A stretch of DNA of 64,000 nt, taken from Ensifer adhaerens. Its GTDB lineage: Bacteria > Pseudomonadota > Alphaproteobacteria > Rhizobiales > Rhizobiaceae. Where the stretch lies: the NCBI RefSeq assembly GCF_028993555.1, contig NZ_CP118610.1, positions 682,001 to 746,000 on the forward strand, in the 5' to 3' direction. This document shows positions 17,151-23,060 of the stretch, piece by piece. Made by a program: the position numbers and the translations under genes. Every line of letters starts with the position of its first letter. Position 1 is the first letter of the stretch. The notes beneath the pieces are model-generated. The model was not told the DNA's origin and did not search any database. It saw nothing but the letters and a program-made list of their open reading frames with translations.

Positions 17151-17597
17151 ATGAAAATACGCGCACTGATGTTGGCTGCCGCTCTTGCGGGCCTGGGTGT
17201 TACTGCCGTGACTGCGGCCGACGAACCGCAGGTGGTTCGCCAGCAGGCGATGAAGAAGGTCGGCGCGGCGACCGGCGCGCTTGTCGGTATTGCGAAGGGC
17301 GAGAAGCCCTACGATGCCGAGGTCGTCAAGGCGTCGCTGACGACGATCAGCGAGACGATGAAGACCTTCCCGGATCACTTCCCGGCCGGCTCGGAGACGG
17401 GCCATGAGACCGAGGCGAGCCCGAAGATCTGGGAAAACATGGATGACTTCAAGGCCAAGGCCGCCAAGCTCGGCACTGATACCGCGACGGTCCTGGCCCA
17501 GCTTCCTGCCGACCAGGCGGCCGTTGGCGCTGCCCTCGGTGGCATCGGCAAAGACTGCGGCAGCTGTCATGAGAGCTATCGCCTGAAGAAGAATTGA
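17151..17597 (+). CDS. Cytochrome c'
   Basis: A 148-residue periplasmic heme protein with a signal peptide (MKIRALMLAAALAGLGVTAV, cleavage near TAA-DEP). A single heme motif, Cys136-Gly-Ser-Cys139-His140, lies 9 residues from the C-terminus, the position typical of class II cytochromes c'. These bind NO or shuttle electrons. The ATG at 17151 is chosen because it begins the signal peptide with GGGAG upstream. A terminator (17629-17656) separates it from the diheme cytochrome gene. Confidence 0.9.
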   Translation: MKIRALMLAAALAGLGVTAVTAADEPQVVRQQAMKKVGAATGALVGIAKGEKPYDAEVVKASLTTISETMKTFPDHFPAGSETGHETEASPKIWENMDDFKAKAAKLGTDTATVLAQLPADQAAVGAALGGIGKDCGSCHESYRLKKN

Positions 17598-17628
17598 CGG
17601 GCGGCGACGTCGCATCATGTTGAGGAGG

Positions 17629-17656
17629 GAGGCACGCGACTTCGAGCGCGTGCCTC
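17629..17656 (+). terminator. Hairpin terminator after cytochrome c' gene
   Basis: GAGGCACGCG (17629-17638) pairs with CGCGTGCCTC (17647-17656) around an 8-base loop. It is followed by TATCTGTATCTG, a modest T content. It sits 32 bases after the cytochrome c' stop. Confidence 0.7.
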
Positions 17657-17705
17657 TATCTGTATCTGAGGCCGGTCGGTTTGTGACAGGGCACGAGGGG
17701 TGACA

Positions 17706-18620
17706 ATGGGTCGTCGCGCGAGAAAGCTGATTTCGGGTCTTGTGGTGCTGGGCGTCGTCGGCGGGGCAGCATTTTGGTGGCTGACGAAGCCGGCGCCGTG
17801 GAGCGCCTCTCATTGGGAGGGGCTGGGTGAGCCGGACCTCGCCAATGGCGAACAGGTTTTCTGGGCAGGCGGCTGCGTGAGCTGCCATGCCAAGCAGGGC
17901 GCCGAAGGTGACGCTCGTCTCGTTCTTTCCGGCGGCGCGCCGCTGAAAAGCCCCTTCGGAACGTTCCATGCGCCGAACATCTCGCCTGACGGGACCGCCG
18001 GGATCGGCGGGTGGACGCTTGCGGACTTCGGCAACGCCATGACCCGCGGCGTGGGACGCAACGGCGAGCATCTCTATCCGTCCTTCCCCTATGGCTCCTA
18101 TGCGCGCATGACGACCAAGGACGTCAACGATCTCTGGGGTTTCATGAAGACCCTGCCGAAGAGCACCGAAGTTGCGCCGCCGCACGAACTGCCGTTCCCC
18201 TACAACATGCGGGTGGCGTTGGGAGGCTGGAAGCTGCTGTTCCTGACGGACAAGCCACGCGTCGCGGTCGACGCCAGCGATCCAAAGCTTGCCCGCGGCC
18301 AGTATCTCGTCGAAGGGCCCGGCCATTGCGGCGAGTGCCATACGCCTCGCAATGCGATTGGCGGTTTCGAGCCTGATCAGTGGCTGGCCGGCGCGCCCAA
18401 TCCGGAGGGCCAGGGCCGCATCCCGGACATCACGCCCGGTTCCAAGAGTATCGGCGGCTGGAGCGCGTCTGATATCGCCTCCTATCTGGAAACCGGCTTC
18501 ACGCCGGAATTCGATTCCGTCGGCGGCTCCATGGTCGAGGTGCAGAAGAACATGGCCAAGCTGACGCCGGCCGACCGGGAGGCGATTGCCGCCTATCTCA
18601 AGGCGGTGCCAGCGCTCTGA
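17706..18620 (+). CDS. Membrane-anchored diheme cytochrome c
   Basis: A 304-residue protein. The N-terminal helix (about 8-27, KLISGLVVLGVVGGAAFWWL) is uncleaved or a signal anchor. Two class I cytochrome domains follow, with heme motifs CVSCH (57-61) and CGECH in the second half. Methionine ligands are likely in the segments after each. It resembles the cytochrome subunits that take electrons from periplasmic dehydrogenases, but no dehydrogenase gene is adjacent. The ATG at 17706 has GAGGGG spaced five bases upstream; GTG 17700 is an alternative. Confidence 0.88.
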   Translation: MGRRARKLISGLVVLGVVGGAAFWWLTKPAPWSASHWEGLGEPDLANGEQVFWAGGCVSCHAKQGAEGDARLVLSGGAPLKSPFGTFHAPNISPDGTAGIGGWTLADFGNAMTRGVGRNGEHLYPSFPYGSYARMTTKDVNDLWGFMKTLPKSTEVAPPHELPFPYNMRVALGGWKLLFLTDKPRVAVDASDPKLARGQYLVEGPGHCGECHTPRNAIGGFEPDQWLAGAPNPEGQGRIPDITPGSKSIGGWSASDIASYLETGFTPEFDSVGGSMVEVQKNMAKLTPADREAIAAYLKAVPAL

Positions 18621-18780
18621 CCCTTGATCTTCGCGACAAGGCGCGCTCAACTCCTTCTGCACGCTTCGCTTGATCGTCGCCGGTTGAGACGAAAAACATG
18701 CAGGAATTCAAGGCGTTGCGGCGGTCTCCATGCGTCGAGAGGGGCGAGCGGTGCTGGAGGACAACGGGGAGGAGACTGAA

Positions 18781-19455
18781 ATGCGCCCACACGAGACCGT
18801 GCCCTATGACCAGTGGATCGAACGCAGCCCTGAGGAGATGGCGACGCGGGCCGCTGACTTCTACGAAGAGATCAACCGTCGCCGGACCACACGCTATTTC
18901 AGCGATCGCGCGGTGCCGCGGGAAGTGATCGAAACCTGCCTGAAGGCGGCCGGCACGGCTCCGAGTGGTGCCAATCATCAGCCCTGGCATTTTACTGTCA
19001 TAGAAAGTGCCGCGATCAAGGCTAAGGTGCGCCGCGCGGCGGAAGAGGAAGAGCGCGTCTTCTATCGGGACAAGGCACCTCAGGAATGGCTCGACGCATT
19101 GGCGCCGCTCGGAACGGACGAGGACAAGCCATTCCTTGAAACCGCACCCTACCTGATCGTTATCTTCTCGCAAAAGCGCGGCGGGCCCAACCCGGGCGAC
19201 CTGAAGAAGAACTACTACATCAATGAAAGCGTCGGTATCGCCACGGGCATCCTGATCACGGCGCTGCACCATGCCGGGCTCGCGACGCTCACCCATACGC
19301 CAGCGCCGATGAATTTCCTCAACGAGATCTGCGGCAGACCGGAAAGTGAAAAGCCGTTCCTGATCCTGGTTGTCGGCTATCCGGCCCCGGATGCAACCGT
19401 TCCGGTCGCCGGCAAGGCGAAGAAGCCGCTCGATCAGATCTCGAACTGGCTCTAG
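18781..19455 (+). CDS. Nitroreductase family flavoprotein
   Basis: A 224-residue FMN enzyme. [18 protein letters not shown] and [15 protein letters not shown] form the FMN-binding N-terminus, and [30 protein letters not shown] follows. It is close to the iodotyrosine deiodinase-like/BluB-like branch of nitroreductases. It would reduce nitro or quinone compounds with NAD(P)H; the true substrate is unknown. The ATG at 18781 follows GGAGGAG. Confidence 0.88.
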   Translation: MRPHETVPYDQWIERSPEEMATRAADFYEEINRRRTTRYFSDRAVPREVIETCLKAAGTAPSGANHQPWHFTVIESAAIKAKVRRAAEEEERVFYRDKAPQEWLDALAPLGTDEDKPFLETAPYLIVIFSQKRGGPNPGDLKKNYYINESVGIATGILITALHHAGLATLTHTPAPMNFLNEICGRPESEKPFLILVVGYPAPDATVPVAGKAKKPLDQISNWL

Positions 19456-19497
19456 CGCTAGTTCATCCGCTTCGAGCCGCGTCCTAGGCCGCGTTTT

Positions 19498-20085
19498 TCA
19501 ATCGACATTCGCGCTTTCATTCGCCTGGTGCTCGTGTCCGTAGAGCGCGAGAAAGCCGTCGAGTTCCGGTGAGCCGAGGCCAAGGCCGTGCAGGATCTCG
19601 CCGGCAAAGCTGATCGGTGCGGTTCCCGCGGCGGTGACGACATGACCGCTGCGCAGCGCCTGAGGCTGATTGCGGTAATGCAGCCTGCCGCGATAGCCGG
19701 GTAGCGCGGCAAGGCTTTCGGCGCTGTTGCCGGTGTGGTCGATACCGTTGAGAAGACCGCTTGCTGCGAGTGCATTGACGCCGCCGCAAATGGCCGCGAC
19801 CACCCGTCTGTCGCGATCGAATGCGCGGATCGTTGATGAGAAATCGGGAGCCTCATTCGTGTCCCAGATCGAGCCGCCGCAGATCACCAACCCGTCGAAG
19901 CCCGCAGGGTCGAGCGCGTCGATCGACAGATGTGCCGAGACGTCGAGCCCGCCCATCGACGTCACGCGTGCGCCGTCCGCGGTGGCAACCTCGATATCGA
20001 TACCGAGATGGGTGCGCGCCGCCGCCATCAACAGCGCACATTCCCAATCCGCGAAGCCTTCACAGAGCACGATCGCTAGACGCAT
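19498..20085 (-). CDS. DJ-1/PfpI family protein
   Basis: A 195-residue class I glutamine amidotransferase-like protein. The nucleophile elbow is AAICGGVNAL with Cys100, and a Glu in FADWE (about residue 15) is the usual partner. LVICGGSIWD is the preceding strand. Family members act as glyoxalases, deglycases or chaperones; the present role is unknown. It starts 10 bases after the GNAT gene's stop on the same strand, so it shares that gene's attenuated transcript. Confidence 0.88.
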   Translation of the reverse strand: MRLAIVLCEGFADWECALLMAAARTHLGIDIEVATADGARVTSMGGLDVSAHLSIDALDPAGFDGLVICGGSIWDTNEAPDFSSTIRAFDRDRRVVAAICGGVNALAASGLLNGIDHTGNSAESLAALPGYRGRLHYRNQPQALRSGHVVTAAGTAPISFAGEILHGLGLGSPELDGFLALYGHEHQANESANVD

Positions 20086-20095
20086 CGGTCCGTCC

Positions 20096-20599
20096 TCACC
20101 CAAGCTTCTGCATATAGCGCATGCCGGTCACCGGGCGAGGCACGAAGCGTTCGGATTCGTAGAAATGATGCGCCTGGAAGTTGCCGGTGGCGGCGCTGAC
20201 CGAAAGGAAGTCGCAGCCGGCCATCTTCGCCTGCTCGCGCGCCTTGGCAACGAGGTGGCGGCCGATGCCCGTGCCGCGGTTTTCGGGGCGAACGAAGAGG
20301 TGATGCAGTTCCATGCCGCGTGCACCCTCGGCAGCCCGGTAGACCGGCACCAGGATCGCGTAACCGATCAGCCGGCTGCCGGCCTCGGCAACGAGTGCTG
20401 TGATCCAGGGCGTGCGGCCGAAGAGGTCGCGCTCAAGCTGTTCCGGCGTGATCGGCGCGGCATCGCCGTGGTGGGCGGCAAGCTCGGCGATCATCTCGCG
20501 CAGTTCCGGCAGGTCGCGCTGCTTGGCGCAGCGGATCGTGACCATCGGCGGTCGTGTCGCTGGGACAGGATGAAGGGTAGGGATGGCGGTCTGTAGCAT
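20096..20599 (-). CDS. GNAT family N-acetyltransferase behind an attenuator
   Basis: A 167-residue protein with a full GNAT fold. LVAEAGSRLIGYAILVPVYR is followed by LHHLFVRPENRGTGIGRHLVAKA (acetyl-CoA loop RGTGIG) and the C-terminal TGNFQAHHFYESERFVPRP. The acceptor is unknown. The ATG at 20599 follows AGGAGCCC; an internal Met at 20545 would also leave an intact fold. Upstream lie a leader peptide, antiterminator, terminator and a hairpin over its own ribosome binding site (20605-20777). Expression is thus probably induced by ribosome stalling. It is followed by the DJ-1/PfpI gene. Confidence 0.88.
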   Translation of the reverse strand: MLQTAIPTLHPVPATRPPMVTIRCAKQRDLPELREMIAELAAHHGDAAPITPEQLERDLFGRTPWITALVAEAGSRLIGYAILVPVYRAAEGARGMELHHLFVRPENRGTGIGRHLVAKAREQAKMAGCDFLSVSAATGNFQAHHFYESERFVPRPVTGMRYMQKLG

Positions 20600-20604
20600 G
20601 TCTG

Positions 20605-20635
20605 GGCTCCTCGGGTTTTGTCGCCATCAGGAGCC
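20605..20635 (-). promoter_or_regulatory. Hairpin sequestering the GNAT ribosome binding site
   Basis: On the minus strand, GGCTCC (20635-20630) pairs with GGAGCC (20610-20605), which contains the GGAG of the GNAT ribosome binding site. CCTGATGGCG (20631-20622) in the loop is a perfect complement of CGCCATCAGG (20661-20652) in the terminator hairpin. The two elements can therefore exchange partners in read-through RNA. Confidence 0.55.
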
Positions 20636-20640
20636 GGAAA

Positions 20641-20663
20641 AACAAAAGCCGCCTGATGGCGGC
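20641..20663 (-). terminator. Attenuator terminator upstream of the GNAT gene
   Basis: On the minus strand, GCCGCC (20663-20658) and GGCGGC (20653-20648) pair around an ATCA loop, followed by TTTTGTTTTT (20647-20638). It lies between the leader ORF and the GNAT start. It could also serve the upstream merR gene, but its fit with the antiterminator argues for attenuation. Confidence 0.8.
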
Positions 20664-20689
20664 CTTGTTGAATATGATCAGCAGGCCGC
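20659..20689 (-). promoter_or_regulatory. Antiterminator stem
   Basis: On the minus strand, GCGGCCT (20689-20683) is perfectly complementary to AGGCCGC (20665-20659), which includes most of the terminator's 5' arm. The two structures are mutually exclusive. The antiterminator begins 2 bases after the leader stop codon, so a ribosome that finishes the leader would mask it and allow termination. Confidence 0.7.
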
Positions 20690-20691
20690 TC

Positions 20692-20742
20692 CTATCGGAA
20701 CAGCCAAAAATACACGCGGCAAATGGGTGCGTTCTTGATCAT
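20692..20742 (-). CDS. Leader peptide, 16 residues, probably leaderless
   Basis: ATG at 20742 to TAG at 20692 encodes MIKNAPICRVYFWLFR. The Tyr-Phe-Trp-Leu-Phe-Arg end is a plausible stalling stretch. There is no ribosome binding site, but the promoter places the transcription start at about the A of the ATG. The known S. meliloti trpL leader is likewise translated from a transcript that starts at its AUG. The peptide ends just before the antiterminator. Its mixed aromatic content fits sensing of a general translation block better than sensing of one amino acid; this is inference. Confidence 0.6.
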   Translation of the reverse strand: MIKNAPICRVYFWLFR

Positions 20743-20748
20743 GGGCGC

Positions 20749-20777
20749 TAGATTGTTCGTTTTCGAGATTTTGTCAA
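20749..20777 (-). promoter_or_regulatory. Promoter of the attenuated GNAT operon
   Basis: On the minus strand, TTGACA (20777-20772), a 17-base spacer, and AATCTA (20754-20749) form a sigma-70-like promoter. The expected start site, about 7 bases after the -10 box, falls on the leader ATG at 20742. It lies downstream of the merR stop (20815), so the GNAT unit is independent of merR. Confidence 0.65.
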
Positions 20778-20814
20778 CCGGGATTTTGCGCGCGCTTGAA
20801 CTAAGTTCGCAGCC

Positions 20815-21228
20815 CTAGTGTTCGCTGTCGCACATCGAGTGGTCGGCGAGCGCCCGGATCACATAGCAGTCGCCCACCGTGTGATTGCCGTCGCAGGCGA
20901 CGATGCGTTCCAGTTCTTGCTCCAGTTTCTTCAGCCGGGCGATCTTTTCGCGAACGGTCGCCAGATGCTCGCTGGCGATGCGGTCGGCTTCGCCGCAGGG
21001 GCGTTCCGGATGCTGGCTGAGGGCGAGCAGATCCCGGATCGATTCGATCGAGAGGCCGAGATCGCGGGCGTGGCGGATGAAGGCCAGTCGCTCGAGTTCG
21101 CTCTTCTCATAGCGCCGCTGGTTGCCTTCGGACCGCTCTGGCGCTGCGATCAGCCCCATCTGCTCGTAATAGCGGATGGTCGGAATTTTGACGCCGGTGC
21201 GCCGCGAAAGATCGCCGATGGAATACAT
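20815..21228 (-). CDS. MerR family regulator, cysteine/histidine-rich
   Basis: A 137-residue MerR protein with the N-terminal HTH MYSIGDLSRRTGVKIPTIRY and a dimerising helix (about 83-110). Cys78, Cys112, Cys121 and Cys133, with His116, His130 and His137, could bind a metal as in ZntR/CadR/CueR relatives. Spacing does not match any of these exactly, so the ligand is open. No metal pump is adjacent. A 21-base palindrome just upstream (21242-21262) is the likely operator. Confidence 0.88.
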   Translation of the reverse strand: MYSIGDLSRRTGVKIPTIRYYEQMGLIAAPERSEGNQRRYEKSELERLAFIRHARDLGLSIESIRDLLALSQHPERPCGEADRIASEHLATVREKIARLKKLEQELERIVACDGNHTVGDCYVIRALADHSMCDSEH

Positions 21229-21241
21229 GTCCGTCTCAAAC

Positions 21242-21262
21242 CTATAGCTTCTGGAGCAATAG
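21242..21262. promoter_or_regulatory. MerR operator-like palindrome
   Basis: CTATAGCT (21242-21249) and AGCAATAG (21255-21262) form a near-perfect inverted repeat with a 5-base centre, 13 bases before the merR ATG. TTGACA at about 21284-21279 (minus strand) could be the -35 box. An operator lying between promoter elements is typical of MerR control. Confidence 0.5.
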
Positions 21263-21298
21263 ATAATGGCGTACCGCAGTGTGTCAATGGTGGGGTGA

Positions 21299-21324
21299 GG
21301 GAAGGGCCCGTCTGGGCCCTTCCC
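21299..21324 (-). terminator. Strong GC hairpin between merR and the hydrolase gene
   Basis: GGGAAGGGCCC (21299-21309) pairs with GGGCCCTTCCC (21314-21324) around a GTCT loop, giving an 11-bp stem. It lies 41 bases downstream of the minus-strand hydrolase stop. There is no T-run, so it is a stabilising or Rho-linked 3' end rather than a classic terminator. Confidence 0.6.
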
Positions 21325-21364
21325 GAATGCAGAGACTGTGCGTTGGCAACAATCCTGGCCCGGC

Positions 21365-22246
21365 TCAGCCGCAGCCAGGTCTGCTACCGAGGAACGAGAG
21401 CAAGACCTCGTCGAAGAGCTCGCTTTCCTCCAGTTGCGGCGTGTGCCCGCTCTTTTCGAAGGTTCGCACCGTCAGGTCCGCGAAGTTTCCCCGGTACTCG
21501 TCCCAGGTGGAAGCCGGGGCGACGAGATAGTCCGACCGGCCAAGGGCAAGCAGCACGGGCGCCTTCAGTGTGCTTAACCCCTTGCGGATATCGATGTCCC
21601 GAAAGACCTCACCCCAGAGATGATCGAAGACCGCGTTGTTGACGGTGACATCGAGCCAAAGCGGCGCTGCGTCGAAATCCGGCCGATGCCAGCTCTTGGC
21701 ACCAAGTCGGATCAGCAGCGATTTGAAGCGGTCCTCCGGCCGCGCGGCGATGTCAGTGCCGAGCGCGGCCATGTCCCGCTCGAAGATCGCCTTGCGCTCA
21801 GGCGAGACCGTCTCCTCCCAGACCTGATCGGCAAGCGCCATGTGGCGGGCCGAATGGCTCGGTCCGGTTCCAACCATGACCACGCGGGTGACGCGCCCCG
21901 GATGCCGTTTGGCATATTCGAGCGCCATGTAGCCATGGCCGGAATGGCCGAGGATGGCAAAGCGCTCGAGACCGAGATGCGCGCGCAGCCGCTCGATATC
22001 GGTAAGCACCGTCTCGAAACCGATGTCGCCAGAGGCGTATTCGGTTCGAGCCGGGGCAAAACCACGGTGGTCAACGAAGATCAGCCCCAGCTTCTCACGA
22101 AGCTTCCAGGAGAAGGTGGGCGGGTAATAGATGGTGCTGCCGATGATGAGCAGCGGCATGCCTCTGCCCTCGATCGTATAGCCAAGGTCGAAGGGGCCGG
22201 CGCGAAGGCTGCCGGTTTCGGAAACGAATCCGCCTGTGCTTGTCAT
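21365..22246 (-). CDS. Alpha/beta hydrolase
   Basis: A 293-residue hydrolase. The nucleophile elbow is LGHSGHG with Ser102. The acid is probably the Asp in LGRSDYLV and the catalytic His is in FEKSGHTPQLEE. HRGFAP after strand 4 gives the oxyanion region. It is close to proline iminopeptidase or haloalkane-type hydrolases by layout, substrate unknown. It lacks a signal peptide, so it is cytoplasmic. Confidence 0.88.
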   Translation of the reverse strand: MTSTGGFVSETGSLRAGPFDLGYTIEGRGMPLLIIGSTIYYPPTFSWKLREKLGLIFVDHRGFAPARTEYASGDIGFETVLTDIERLRAHLGLERFAILGHSGHGYMALEYAKRHPGRVTRVVMVGTGPSHSARHMALADQVWEETVSPERKAIFERDMAALGTDIAARPEDRFKSLLIRLGAKSWHRPDFDAAPLWLDVTVNNAVFDHLWGEVFRDIDIRKGLSTLKAPVLLALGRSDYLVAPASTWDEYRGNFADLTVRTFEKSGHTPQLEESELFDEVLLSFLGSRPGCG

Positions 22247-22325
22247 GAAGATGATCCCAGCGATGGCCGGAGAACGATTGTGTCAGCGTTAAGCGTTCAC
22301 ACGGCCAGAAAAAGCCATGCCAAAA

Positions 22326-22341
22326 GCCGCCGAAGGGCGGC
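22326..22341 (-). terminator. Hairpin downstream of the 22954-22487 gene
   Basis: On the minus strand, GCCGCC-CTTC-GGCGGC is followed by TTTTGGCATGGCTTTTT. It lies 146 bases after the stop at 22487 and 80 bases before the hydrolase ATG. It probably ends the upstream transcript, or it could attenuate the hydrolase gene. Confidence 0.55.
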
Positions 22342-22486
22342 CGTGGCGTCGGTGATTTTTCTGTCGATGAGCGTCGCTAACGGATCAGGCGCACGGGTGT
22401 CGGTCCTCTTTTGAGGATCGTTGAGTACCATCTTTAGCCCGGGGCGGACAAGTCACGCCCGACGATCAGCGGCTCGCAACCGTCGG

Positions 22487-22954
22487 TCAGGCTAAGGCGC
22501 TGCCGCTGTCGGCGATGTCAGTGGCTGCCTCGTCGCGTTGCTTCTCGACCCCCATTGCACGTTCGATCGCCTGGCGGATTTCGTCCTCGACAGCCTTGCG
22601 CTGCTCGGGGTCCATCGCCTTGAGGTCCTCTTCGCTGAGACCAAGCGATTCCAGGATCTGCGCGCGGATCTGTTCGGCCAGGCTCATCTTCGCCCGCTTC
22701 AGGAACTCGTCGCTGACCGAGTTGCCTGAGGGAGCGGCGCCTTCTTTGTCGGTGATCGAAGCCGTGCCGGTTTCGTCACGGGTCGCGGTCGCCCACAACG
22801 CGTTGGAAAGCGCGTTCGACGTCGACGGCGGCGCAATCGTCGGAGCTTGACGCGGACGCGCATCGGCCCCGCCATCCTCGATCGGTGAAACCGTGCCCAT
22901 CTGCTGGCGGCGCTGGGAGAAGTAGTAGTTCGAGATGCTGTTGTCGATCTTCAT
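22487..22954 (-). CDS. Hypothetical protein, polar and helix-rich
   Basis: A 155-residue soluble protein with no signal peptide. The N-terminal part is Ser/Thr/Pro-rich (about 15-80). The C-terminal half, KMSLAEQIRAQILESLGLSE and DPEQRKAVEDEIRQAIERAM, should form amphipathic helices. I do not recognise a family. The GGGGGATT before the ATG at 22954 is a fair ribosome binding site. It stands alone between glucose dehydrogenase and a hydrolase on the same strand. Confidence 0.75.
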   Translation of the reverse strand: MKIDNSISNYYFSQRRQQMGTVSPIEDGGADARPRQAPTIAPPSTSNALSNALWATATRDETGTASITDKEGAAPSGNSVSDEFLKRAKMSLAEQIRAQILESLGLSEEDLKAMDPEQRKAVEDEIRQAIERAMGVEKQRDEAATDIADSGSALA

Positions 22955-23060
22955 GGGAATCCCCCGGGAATCTGTCGTCCGGGGGAAGCTGCTTTTGTCG
23001 GCTTGCGCGGAGCTTGCCGCTGCAACCTTCTAGCGAAAACTAGGGATGTCTTCTCGCGTT

